Assembly: GCA_964618975.1 (NCBI GenBank) | Contig: CAZUDI010000029.1 | Span: forward strand, 1 to 45,948 | Source of the DNA: CAZUDI01 sp964618975 | GTDB taxonomy: Bacteria > Desulfobacterota > Desulfomonilia > UBA1062 | Reading direction: 5' to 3' | Length of the DNA stretch: 45,948 nt | Shown here: piece after piece, positions 17,246-26,082 of the stretch | Numbering within the stretch: position 1 is the stretch's first letter | How the letters are laid out: each line of letters starts with the position of its first letter | The notes under the pieces: generated by a model | Databases searched by the model: none | What the model was told of the DNA's origin: nothing | Seen by the model: only the letters and a program-made list of their open reading frames with translations | Translations under genes and position numbers: made by a program

Positions 17246-18495
17246 TGTGTGAACACCTCCCCCCGGTGGGCATAGCTCGTATACATGTCGAAGCTGGAGC
17301 ACCCGGGACTGAGCAGGACCGTGTCGCCTGGGTGCGCCGCGATGCTGGCCTTGGCGAGCGCCTCCGGCATGTCGTGGGCACACTCCACGGGCACGATGGG
17401 TGTGATCTCGTTGAGGATCCTCACGGACTCCTTTCCCAGTACCAGTGCCAGGCGGATCCTCTCCCGGTGCCGTGTCACCAGTTCCCGGAAGTCGCCACCC
17501 TTGTCACGCCCCCCCAAGATGAGCACGGCCTTGCCACTGATACCCTTAAGCGCCTTGTCCACGGCCCCCACGTTGGTGGCCTTGGAGTCGTCGATATAGG
17601 TGATTCCGTCCACCTCGGCTACGGTCTCGAAGCGGTGGCTGAGCGTGGTGAACTCCTGGAAAACCGCTTCCATGCAGACCGGATCGATCCCCAGGCAATC
17701 ACCCGTCAGGGCGGCGGCGAGCATGTCCTCCTGCAGGCCATCCCCCAGGGGACCGCCCGTCGGTAGGGCCGGCCCCTCACGGTGTCCGGGGAAGATGATC
17801 CGGCCTTCCCGGATGAAGGCCCCCCCCTCGAGGTGGGGGGCGCTGGCGGAGAAGCCGATGATGTCGGCCTGCGTGGAGATCGTTTTCAGACGGGGATCGT
17901 CCAGGTTGACGATGGCGGTGTCCCCTTTCTGCTGCTGGGAGAAGAGCCTGAGCTTGCAGGAGGCATACTCGTCCATGTCGTGGTAACGGTCCAGATGGTC
18001 CGGGGTGATGTTGAGGCATACGGCAATGTGCGCTCGGAAGTGCTCGATCCACTCCAGCTGGAACGAGCTGATCTCGGCCACCACATAGTCGGGATCCTCG
18101 TCGACCAGGGCGATCAGCGGCGGGTTGATGTTGCCGCCCAGCCCCGAACGAAGGCCCGCGCGTTCGAGGATGCGGTGAATGAGGGTGACGGTGGTGGTCT
18201 TGCCATTGGTGCCCGTCACGGCGATGAGGCGCCCGGAGAGCAGGGATGCGGCCACCTCGATCTCGGAGACGACCCGCGAGGCGTGGCTAAAGAGGGCATG
18301 GTCCCGGGGGATGCCCGGGCTGGGGATCACCAGCTCGGCCCAGGCGAGCTCGGCCGGCGTGACGGCCCGGACCTCCTCCGAGGGTGTATTTTCGTCCAGG
18401 TGCTCGTCCACCAGGCGCACCTCGTGTCCGCGGGCTTTCAGCACGCGGGCGCTCTCCCGCCCGGTGGAACCCGTGCCCCAGATCACAATGCGCAC
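17212..18495 (-). CDS. murD: UDP-MurNAc-L-Ala--D-glutamate ligase
   Basis: Adds D-Glu to UDP-MurNAc-L-Ala. Length is 427 aa, beginning at GTG 18495. The N-terminal uracil-binding Rossmann segment reads IWGTGSTGRESA, the ATP loop is GTNGKTTT (95-102), and NITPDHLDRY and YIDDSKATNVGA mark the central and C-terminal domains. SPGCSSFDMYTSYAHRG near the end is a MurD signature. The first 13 bp overlap the small ORF upstream, so its expression may depend on translation of that ORF. Confidence 0.97.
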   Translation of the reverse strand: MRIVIWGTGSTGRESARVLKARGHEVRLVDEHLDENTPSEEVRAVTPAELAWAELVIPSPGIPRDHALFSHASRVVSEIEVAASLLSGRLIAVTGTNGKTTTVTLIHRILERAGLRSGLGGNINPPLIALVDEDPDYVVAEISSFQLEWIEHFRAHIAVCLNITPDHLDRYHDMDEYASCKLRLFSQQQKGDTAIVNLDDPRLKTISTQADIIGFSASAPHLEGGAFIREGRIIFPGHREGPALPTGGPLGDGLQEDMLAAALTGDCLGIDPVCMEAVFQEFTTLSHRFETVAEVDGITYIDDSKATNVGAVDKALKGISGKAVLILGGRDKGGDFRELVTRHRERIRLALVLGKESVRILNEITPIVPVECAHDMPEALAKASIAAHPGDTVLLSPGCSSFDMYTSYAHRGEVFTQCVRRQVMSTK

Positions 18496-18620
18496 TGCTT
18501 CATCCCTTCCAGGGACTGGTGCATCTGTTTGAGGATGCCGGCGATCTGGGAATCGCTCTCGTCCATATAGAAGGAAAGCACGCTCTGCATAAAGTCGATG
18601 ATCTCGTGGTTATCTCCCAT
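18483..18620 (-). CDS. Uncharacterised 45-residue ORF between mraY and murD
   Basis: A short frame exactly filling the mraY-murD junction. ATG 18620 lies 6 bp after the mraY stop with GAGGT seven bases upstream, and the TGA overlaps the murD start by 13 bp, the same packing as its neighbours. The product starts MGDNHEIIDFMQSVLSFYMD and ends EGMKQCAL. It looks mostly helical and amphipathic, with regularly spaced Met, Ile, Leu and Phe, no signal peptide and no membrane-length hydrophobic run. I recognise no family. It could be a small divisome or Mur-pathway modulator, or simply a translational coupler for murD. Coding potential is supported by the ribosome site, spacing and overlap, but not by homology. 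Confidence 0.6.
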   Translation of the reverse strand: MGDNHEIIDFMQSVLSFYMDESDSQIAGILKQMHQSLEGMKQCAL

Positions 18621-18626
18621 GTCTTT

Positions 18627-19706
<1,080 letters not shown>

Positions 19707-19709
19707 GTC

Positions 19710-21074
19710 TTAAGCCACCGCCTTGAGGTAATCCACCACACGATCCAGACCCAGCGCCCGTGAGGCCTTGACGAGCACGATGGCATCGGCAGGCAGCAAC
19801 TCGGACAGGAGGGGTTTCATCTCATCGATGGAGGCGGCCTGGTGGATGGCTTCCCCCGACATGCCAGCATCCATGGCGCTGGCAATGACCACCTCCGCCA
19901 TGGATCCGGTGATGATGAGCTGGTCGATCCCGGCCTGGGCGATGCTCCGGCCGAGTTGCTCGTGCCAGTAGCGGGCATCCTTTCCCAACTCCAGCATGTC
20001 GCCCAAGATGGCCACCTTGCTGGTGTAAGGGGCCTCTTTGAGCATGGCGAGCCCCGCCTGCATGGAGGCGGGGCTCGCATTGTAGCTGTCATTGATAAGG
20101 GTCAGATGATCCAGCACGATGATCTCCGAACGCATGTGCGGACCCTTGGCCTGTCTGAGGCCGGCGGCGATGCTCTGGTGGTCGAGACCCAGGGCGTGAG
20201 CCAGGGCCGCCGCCGCCAGGGCGTTGAGGACGTTGTGCCTGCCGGGCAGGCGCAGGCGGGTCCTGATGACCTGTCCGGCGATATCCAGGCTCAGTTCGGT
20301 GCCGTTCAGCCCCTGGGCGTGGATCTCGGCCAGACAGACATCCGCCGGTGCCTCGGCCGAGAAGGTCACCACGTCCAGTCCGGCGGGGATGGTAAGCTGG
20401 CGCATGTGCTCCAGGGAAGGGTTGATCACGGCCACCCGGGAGGTATGGCAGAAGATGTCCTGTTTCTCGCGGATGATGCCCTCGATGCTGCCGAGACCGT
20501 TCAGGTGGGCGGGATTGATATTGGTGATGACGGAGGCCTCCGGCCGGGCGATGTGTGAGAGCCTGCGGATCTCTCCCGGACAGCTCGAGCCCATCTCCAG
20601 CACACAGAAGCGGTGGTCGGGCTCCAGCCGGAGGAGGTTCAGGGGCAGACCGACGAGGTTGTTGAAATTCTTGGCTGTCTTGAGGCATTTGCCCCCCAGT
20701 TGCAGGATGGAGGCACATAGTTCCTTGACCGTAGTCTTGCCCGTCGATCCGGTAATGCCCACCACGGTCGGATTGAGCGTGTCGCGAATGTGAGCCGCAA
20801 TATCCCCCAGCGCCTTCAGGGTGTCGTTCACCACGATCAGGGGTAGACCCGAGATGGCGGGTGCCTCCGATACGAGGGCGGCCCCAGCCCCGGAGGCGGC
20901 CGCCACCTCCAGGAAGGCATGTCCGTCGAAATGCTCGCCTTTGAGCGCCACGAAGAGCTCCCCGGGACTAAGCGTACGGGAATCGGTCGTGATGGAGAAG
21001 ACCTGTGCGGCGGGGTCACCCCCGATCAGGCGTCCCCCCGTACAGGCCTCGATCTCCCGCAGCGTGAAGGTCAT
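19710..21074 (-). CDS. murF: UDP-MurNAc-tripeptide--D-Ala-D-Ala ligase
   Basis: Adds D-Ala-D-Ala to the UDP-MurNAc-tripeptide, completing the cytoplasmic precursor. Length is 454 aa. The N-terminal domain contains SITTDSRTLSPGELFVAL, the ATP loop is GSTGKTTVK (109-117), and NINPAHLNGLGS and NDSYNASPASMQAGL are typical MurF signatures. ATG 21074 overlaps the murE stop as ATGA. Its D-Ala-D-Ala substrate must be made by a ligase encoded outside this window. Confidence 0.97.
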   Translation of the reverse strand: MTFTLREIEACTGGRLIGGDPAAQVFSITTDSRTLSPGELFVALKGEHFDGHAFLEVAAASGAGAALVSEAPAISGLPLIVVNDTLKALGDIAAHIRDTLNPTVVGITGSTGKTTVKELCASILQLGGKCLKTAKNFNNLVGLPLNLLRLEPDHRFCVLEMGSSCPGEIRRLSHIARPEASVITNINPAHLNGLGSIEGIIREKQDIFCHTSRVAVINPSLEHMRQLTIPAGLDVVTFSAEAPADVCLAEIHAQGLNGTELSLDIAGQVIRTRLRLPGRHNVLNALAAAALAHALGLDHQSIAAGLRQAKGPHMRSEIIVLDHLTLINDSYNASPASMQAGLAMLKEAPYTSKVAILGDMLELGKDARYWHEQLGRSIAQAGIDQLIITGSMAEVVIASAMDAGMSGEAIHQAASIDEMKPLLSELLPADAIVLVKASRALGLDRVVDYLKAVA

Positions 21075-22513
21075 GACCCGTATACCTCCTGCAGGGCCTT
21101 ATACACCCAATCCTTGTCGTCGAATGGCCGTCTCTCGTCACCGACGAGCTGGTAGTTCTCGTGACCCTTACCCGCAATCAGCAGACAATCGTCCGGGAGG
21201 AGGGCTGCCACGCCCCGGCGGATGGCCTGCGCCCGGTCCGGCTCCACGATCAGGGCCTCCGGGTCATGCACCCCGGCGAGGATCTCGTCCATGATGCGCT
21301 GCGGGTCTTCGCTGCGTGGATTGTCCGAGGTGACGATCACGTGGTCCGCCAGCGCCTCGGCGATATTGCCCATGATGGGCCGCTTGGCCCGGTCCCGGTC
21401 GCCACCGCACCCGAAAACGAGGATGACCCTGCCCGAACACAGGCTGCGGGCGCTTTCCAGCGCCTTCATCAGGGCATTGGGTTTGTGCGCGTAGTCCACG
21501 AAGATCATGCGCCCATAGGGATTGGGCACGATCTCCATGCGGCCTGGTACCTTCTCGAGGTCGTAGATGCCCTCACAGATAGCGTCGGCGTCGATGCCCA
21601 GGGTGAGCCCCAGGGCGGCGGCGGCCAGGATGTTGTAGGCGTGCACTTCTCCCAGCAGGCGACTCCTGATGAACAGAGGGGCCGCAGGCGTTGTGACCTC
21701 CAGCCACATGCCCCCGGTAAGCATCTCGCAGGATACCGAGCGGATCATGGCCCCGGTGCCTTTGCCATAGGTGACCGGCGAAAGACAGGTGCGTGCGAGC
21801 TCCTCACCATAGGCATCGTCCGTATTGATGATGGCACGACCAGTGAGGTAGCGCTCGAAGAGCTTGCGCTTGGCCGCGAAATAGGTCTGCATGTCGTGGT
21901 GATAGTCGAGGTGGTCCTGTCCCAGATTCGTGAAGAGGGCATGGGCAAAACTGAGGCCCGCGGGACGGTCCTGATCGAGGGCGTGCGAGCTGACCTCCAT
22001 GACACAGGTCCGCACCCCGGCGCGGTACATGGTGTCCAGGTGTTCGAAGAGCTCCAAGGGCCCGGGGGTGGTGACGCGCGCGGGCAGGACCGTGCCCGCA
22101 TAGCGGCTTTCGATGGTGCCGATGACCCCGGTGGGGACCCCGGCGCGCCTGAGAATCGATTCGATGAGATAGGTCGTGGTGGTCTTGCCGCTCGTGCCGG
22201 TGACGCCGATCAGGGTGACCCTGTTGGCTAAGGGATAGAGAACGGGCAGCAGGGTTTTGAGGGCCAGGGTCGTATCCGGCACCTCGATCGTGGTGGCCTC
22301 GCGCGCACGCGCCTGCTCGCAGATGACCAGGGCGGCGCCGGAGCTGATCGCGCTGGAGATGAAGCGTTCCCCGCTGGTGGTGCTTCCCGCAAGCGCGATG
22401 AAGGCGTCGCCTTCGCGCACGAGGCGCGAGTCCGTCTTGAGGGACACAAAGGTACGGTCAGGTCCGAGCATACGGGCCTGGGGGATCAGGGTGAGGATAT
22501 CGGAGGCCTTCAT
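21071..22513 (-). CDS. murE: UDP-MurNAc-tripeptide synthetase, meso-diaminopimelate type
   Basis: Adds the third stem-peptide residue. The start ATG 22513 (MKASDILTLIPQARML) follows GGAGG and overlaps the ftsI stop as ATGA; the long open frame upstream is an antisense artefact of ftsI. Length is 480 aa. The ATP loop is GTSGKTTTT (106-114), with Ser where Asn is commoner. TTPGPLELFEHLD and MEVSSHALDQDR belong to the central domain. DNPR at 397-400 is the motif that selects meso-DAP over lysine, so the wall is of the Gram-negative DAP type. Confidence 0.97.
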   Translation of the reverse strand: MKASDILTLIPQARMLGPDRTFVSLKTDSRLVREGDAFIALAGSTTSGERFISSAISSGAALVICEQARAREATTIEVPDTTLALKTLLPVLYPLANRVTLIGVTGTSGKTTTTYLIESILRRAGVPTGVIGTIESRYAGTVLPARVTTPGPLELFEHLDTMYRAGVRTCVMEVSSHALDQDRPAGLSFAHALFTNLGQDHLDYHHDMQTYFAAKRKLFERYLTGRAIINTDDAYGEELARTCLSPVTYGKGTGAMIRSVSCEMLTGGMWLEVTTPAAPLFIRSRLLGEVHAYNILAAAALGLTLGIDADAICEGIYDLEKVPGRMEIVPNPYGRMIFVDYAHKPNALMKALESARSLCSGRVILVFGCGGDRDRAKRPIMGNIAEALADHVIVTSDNPRSEDPQRIMDEILAGVHDPEALIVEPDRAQAIRRGVAALLPDDCLLIAGKGHENYQLVGDERRPFDDKDWVYKALQEVYGS

Positions 22514-24222
22514 CCCCGGCCCTCCTTCTTGGCCACCGTCAGGATGGGGCGGATGTCGAGCACGTTGACGCACTTGATGGCGATGCGCTTGAACAGGGGA
22601 CACGCCACCACGCTGGCATAGTACTGGGGGTGGGGCTCGTCGATGCACACGATCATGGTGAGCACGGGCCGGCCACTGGCGTCGATGATACCGCCCATGA
22701 AGCTGGAGATGTAGGCATTCTTGGAATAGCCGCCGGTGAGTGGGTCGACCTTCTGCGCCGTGCCGGTCTTGCCGAAGGTCTGGTAGTCCGTCATGGCGGC
22801 CGTCTCGGCGGTTCCGTCCTTGAGCACGACGCCCTTGAGGATGCCGAGGAGCTCCTGGGAGGTCTTGCGGGAGATGACCTTGCGCGCCACGACGGGCTCG
22901 AAGGCCTGGACCTCGCTGCCGTCGGCCGCGGTGATGTGATGTACAAGCCGGGGCCGCATCACCAGGCCGCCGTTGACCAGGGCGTTGAAGGAGGTGATGA
23001 GCTGGATTCCGGTCACGGCGAAGCCCTGACCGAAGGAGATGGCGGCCTTGTCCACACTGGTCCATTTCTGGGGTGCCCGGATGAGACCGGCGGGCTCGCC
23101 CGGATAGTCGATGCCGGTAGGCACGCCCAGGCAGAAGGACTTCAGGGCGGAATGCATGTCGTGGCTGGAGCTGGCTTCCATCAATTTCACCATGCCGATG
23201 TTGCTGCTGTACTTGACGATGTCGCGTACCGGCAGCCACCCGTAGCCCTCGCGGTCGTGATCGTGGATCGTAACGCGGTGGAAGGTCAAGCGGCCATTCT
23301 CGCAGAAAAAGCTCTGCGAGGACGTAAAGCTGCCGCGATCCAGCCCCCAGCCGACCCACAGGGGCTTGATGACCGAGCCGGGCTCGAAGACATCGATGAC
23401 GGCCCGGTTCTTGTGCCCACTGAGATGGCGGTAGGACCCGCGATTGGGGTCGAAACTGGGCGCGGTGGCCATGGCAAGCACCTCACCGGTGGCGGGACGG
23501 GTGATGATGACGAACCCGGAACGGGCATTGTGCTCCCGGATGGTCTGGTTGAGCTCGCAGGCGGCGATATACTGCACCCGGCGGTCGAGGGTCATCGTCA
23601 GGCTGCAGCCGTCCTCGGCCTCCTGCGGGGAAAGCCCGCGGGCGTAGATCGTCCTTCCCAGGCCATCCCGCTGCATCTGGACGTGCCGGGCCTTGCCGGT
23701 GAGCAGACGGTCATAGTAGAGCTCGATGCCCTCGAGCCCCTCCCCGTCGATGCCCACGATGCCGAGCACGTTGGCCAGGGACTCGCTTTCCGGATAGAAG
23801 CGTTTGGCCTCGGGAAAGAAGGCCAGCCCCTTGATCTTAAGGGCCCTGAGCGCGTCCACCTCGTTGGGCGTGGCATGGCGCTTGATCCAGACAAAACCCT
23901 TCTTGGAACGCAGTCTGCGAGTCAGGGCGGCCCGGTCGAGCTTCAGTTCCCGGGCGATGCGCGCCGCCTCCCTGGAAGGGTCTTCGATCAGCCCGGGATT
24001 GGCCGCCACGGACTTCACCTCGAGGCTGATGGCGAGCGGCTCGCCATTGATGTCGAGGATGGACCCGCGCTGGGGGCTCAGTTTCACCGTATGGTCGAAT
24101 TTACGGTAGGCCCTGCTAAGGATATCCTCCGAGGCCAGGACCTGGAGATCAAAGGCCCTGAAGGCCATCAGCGCCAGCAGCGATACGAAGGTGAAGAGGG
24201 CAAACCTTACTCGTCCGACCAT
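22510..24222 (-). CDS. ftsI: Septal transpeptidase FtsI (penicillin-binding protein 3)
   Basis: Class B PBP that cross-links septal peptidoglycan with FtsW. Length is 570 aa. One N-terminal membrane anchor (about 6-28) precedes the pedestal domain with RGSILDINGEPLA (52-64). Transpeptidase motifs are intact: SVIK with nucleophile Ser283 (in FEPGSVIKP), SSN at 339-341 and KTGT at 485-488. No C-terminal PASTA domain is present, which argues against a SpoVD-type protein. It overlaps ftsL by 16 bp and murE by 4 bp. Confidence 0.97.
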   Translation of the reverse strand: MVGRVRFALFTFVSLLALMAFRAFDLQVLASEDILSRAYRKFDHTVKLSPQRGSILDINGEPLAISLEVKSVAANPGLIEDPSREAARIARELKLDRAALTRRLRSKKGFVWIKRHATPNEVDALRALKIKGLAFFPEAKRFYPESESLANVLGIVGIDGEGLEGIELYYDRLLTGKARHVQMQRDGLGRTIYARGLSPQEAEDGCSLTMTLDRRVQYIAACELNQTIREHNARSGFVIITRPATGEVLAMATAPSFDPNRGSYRHLSGHKNRAVIDVFEPGSVIKPLWVGWGLDRGSFTSSQSFFCENGRLTFHRVTIHDHDREGYGWLPVRDIVKYSSNIGMVKLMEASSSHDMHSALKSFCLGVPTGIDYPGEPAGLIRAPQKWTSVDKAAISFGQGFAVTGIQLITSFNALVNGGLVMRPRLVHHITAADGSEVQAFEPVVARKVISRKTSQELLGILKGVVLKDGTAETAAMTDYQTFGKTGTAQKVDPLTGGYSKNAYISSFMGGIIDASGRPVLTMIVCIDEPHPQYYASVVACPLFKRIAIKCVNVLDIRPILTVAKKEGRG

Positions 24223-24497
24223 ACGTACACGACCTGTTTCGATTCCGGGACGACAAGCCCCAGTTCATTCCTGGCAATGAGCTCAAGACGCTTGGAACTT
24301 TTCAGGGTGGAGATCTCCAGACAGAGGGCATGATTGTCCGTTAGCAGCTGCTCGTTGAGGGTGCGCTGCTCCGAGAGGGCGTACCCCATCTCCACGGCCA
24401 TGGTCCTGGTCCATACATGGAACATGGCCCATACGGCGATCATGAGGGTGAGGAGGATGCCGCAAAAGAGCGGCTGCCGCTCTCGCTGGGCCTTCAT
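24207..24497 (-). CDS. ftsL: Cell division protein FtsL
   Basis: Small bitopic divisome protein, 96 aa. A short basic N-terminus is followed by one membrane helix (about 9-28, LFCGILLTLMIAVWAMFHVW) and a periplasmic leucine-zipper-like coiled coil (about 35-75) ending in LIARNELGLVVPESKQVVYV. That ending is typical of FtsL/DivIC. Identification rests on architecture plus position between rsmH and ftsI. It overlaps rsmH by 4 bp (ATGA) and ftsI by 16 bp. Confidence 0.92.
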   Translation of the reverse strand: MKAQRERQPLFCGILLTLMIAVWAMFHVWTRTMAVEMGYALSEQRTLNEQLLTDNHALCLEISTLKSSKRLELIARNELGLVVPESKQVVYVWSDE

Positions 24498-25417
24498 GCA
24501 ATCCTCCGTGCCGCCCGCAGCCGGGCGCTGCGCGAGCGCGGGTTAAGCTGCACCTCTTCCGTATGCGGCACAAGGGGCTTGCGAAAGAGCGGGCTGAGCC
24601 GGGGAGCGGCGGTGTCCGCCTGCGGCGGCAGCCCCTTGGGACGCAGATGGGCCTGTGAGGGCGGCTGAAAACAGCGTTTCACCAGGCGGTCCTCCAGGGA
24701 GTGGTACGAGATGACCGCCATCACGCCGCCGGGCTTCAGCAGCCGCACGCCCTTGGCCAGGACCTCGGCCAGGCGATCAAGTTCGGAGTTCACCTCCATG
24801 CGGATGGCCTGGAAGGTTTTGGTGGCGGGGTGGATGTGTGCGGGCCATTGCGCGTGTGGTATGGCCGCGGCGACGATCTCGGCCAGCGCCGTGGTGGTCT
24901 CAATCGGCCGCGAGGCCACGATACGATGCGCGATGCGTGCCGCCATGCGCTCCTCCCCGAAGCGCCTGATGATGTCCCGAAGCGCCTGCTCCGAATAGGT
25001 GTTGACCACCTGGTGGGCGCTCAGGGTGGCCTCCTGGCTGAAGCGCATATCCAGCGGGCCTTTCTGGGCAAAGGAGAAGCCCCGTACGGGGTCGTCCAGG
25101 GCCGCGGACGAAAGTCCCAGGTCCAGCACGATGCCGTCGAGGTCTTCCCAGCCGAGCAGGAGGCAGACGCGGTCGATCTGCGTGAAACTGGCCTCAAACA
25201 GGTGCAGTCTCTCGGCGAAGGCGCTCAAGGCCTCCCGTACGCCGCCGAGCGAGACGGCATCGAGGTCCGTGGCGGCGACCTGCCCCCCGGGCGCGCTTGC
25301 CTCAAGGAGCGCGCGTGTATGCCCGCCGCTGCCCAGGGTTCCGTCAAAATATCGTCCGCCGCTGTGAGGCCTCACCACCTCGATGACCTCCTTGAGGAGT
25401 ACCGGCACATGCTTCAC
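24494..25417 (-). CDS. rsmH: 16S rRNA (cytosine-1402-N4)-methyltransferase
   Basis: SAM-dependent methylation of C1402 in the decoding centre of 16S rRNA. Length is 307 aa from GTG 25417 (MKHVPVLLKEVIEVV). Signatures are YFDGTLGSGGHTRALLE (SAM binding), DGIVLDLGLSSAALDDPVRGFSF, and RMEVNSELDRLAEVL followed by GVMAVISYHSLEDRLVK. It begins 3 bp after the mraZ stop. Confidence 0.97.
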   Translation of the reverse strand: MKHVPVLLKEVIEVVRPHSGGRYFDGTLGSGGHTRALLEASAPGGQVAATDLDAVSLGGVREALSAFAERLHLFEASFTQIDRVCLLLGWEDLDGIVLDLGLSSAALDDPVRGFSFAQKGPLDMRFSQEATLSAHQVVNTYSEQALRDIIRRFGEERMAARIAHRIVASRPIETTTALAEIVAAAIPHAQWPAHIHPATKTFQAIRMEVNSELDRLAEVLAKGVRLLKPGGVMAVISYHSLEDRLVKRCFQPPSQAHLRPKGLPPQADTAAPRLSPLFRKPLVPHTEEVQLNPRSRSARLRAARRIA

Positions 25418-25420
25418 GAG

Positions 25421-25873
25421 CTACAGACCGTGTTCTGCAAGGATGTTCTGCAGATCCTGCGAGTCGTCCAGGGCCGCAAGGGCCTCTTTCATGAAGGCGT
25501 CATAGGTCTCCTGGTCCCAGATCTCGAACCGGTCGGTTATGCCCACCAGGAGGCATTTTTTCTTCAGCCCCGCATAGTCACGCAGACTGGCGGGTATCAG
25601 GATGCGGCCCTGGGCGTCGATCTGGCATTCCTCAGCCGAACCCACCACGTGCCGTTTGTACATGAGCGCGACCTTGTTCCCGGATGACATGCGCGCCACC
25701 CTCTGCTCCGTGAGTTCCCACTCATGGGGCGGATAGGCCGTCAGGCAGGTATCCAGGCCCTTGGTGAGGACGACATGGACAAGGTTGTCGCCGTCGAGCA
25801 CCTCCCGGAAGCGGGAAGGGATGCTCAATCTCCCCTTGTCGTTAATGGTATTTACGTAATGGCCCTTAAACAA
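25421..25873 (-). CDS. mraZ: Transcriptional regulator MraZ
   Basis: AbrB-like DNA-binding protein that autoregulates the dcw cluster. I place the start at TTG 25873 (MFKGHYVNTINDKGRLSIP), the conserved N-terminus of the family, giving 150 aa. A GTG eight codons upstream at 25897 falls inside the GTG-repeat box and is less likely. Two SpoVT-AbrB half-domains are visible: NTINDKGRLSIPSRFRE and QIDAQGRILIPASLRDYA. The start follows GGTGGTGGTACGA, so the third repeat of the box may double as a ribosome site. Confidence 0.93.
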   Translation of the reverse strand: MFKGHYVNTINDKGRLSIPSRFREVLDGDNLVHVVLTKGLDTCLTAYPPHEWELTEQRVARMSSGNKVALMYKRHVVGSAEECQIDAQGRILIPASLRDYAGLKKKCLLVGITDRFEIWDQETYDAFMKEALAALDDSQDLQNILAEHGL

Positions 25874-25882
25874 ATCGTACCA

Positions 25883-25907
25883 CCACCTTTTTGGCACAAA
25901 ATGACAC
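25883..25907 (-). promoter_or_regulatory. MraZ box: three GTG-containing repeats with 10-bp period
   Basis: Reading the minus strand, GTGTC (25903-25907), GTGCC (25893-25897) and GGTGG (25883-25887) start exactly ten bases apart, separated by AT-rich pentamers. MraZ proteins are known to bind three short G-rich or GTG repeats at ten-base intervals near their own promoter, and this array sits just downstream of the predicted mraZ start point. Arrangement is seen directly; binding is inference. Confidence 0.7.
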
Positions 25908-25915
25908 TAATTCGC

Positions 25916-25944
25916 ATAATAATGGAGTACGTGGGGGATGTCAA
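25916..25944 (-). promoter_or_regulatory. Sigma-70 promoter of the dcw cluster
   Basis: On the minus strand TTGACA (25939-25944) and TATTAT (25916-25921) are separated by exactly 17 bp. Transcription would start near 25909, about 36 nt before the TTG start of mraZ and right at the first repeat of the MraZ box. Confidence 0.85.
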
Positions 25945-26022
25945 TATCAAAGTATAGAGAGATATTTTGAAATAGGACTATTAATTTAAATAGTTAAATA
26001 TCCATATGTCCTTATGCAGAAA

Positions 26023-26081
26023 GTGCCATCAAATGACAAGTTTTTTATGGAAGTTTTGACACTATTTGGCTAGTATGGCAC
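26023..26081. promoter_or_regulatory. Additional TGNCA repeats beside the histidine kinase start
   Basis: On the minus strand TGTCA and TGGCA start ten bases apart within 26024-26038. TGCCA, AGCCA and TGTCA lie at nine- and ten-base steps within 26057-26081, immediately before the kinase ATG at 26083. They resemble the units of the MraZ box at 25883-25907. The intervening 25945-26020 is strongly AT-rich. I found no convincing sigma-70 pair for the kinase operon. Confidence 0.4.
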
Positions 26082-26082
26082 G

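Noticed and set aside
22514..23359. Extension of the murE frame upstream through ftsI
   Set aside because: The extra residues are Arg/His/Gly-rich out-of-frame translation of ftsI; ATG 22513 has GGAGG and the conserved MurE N-terminus.
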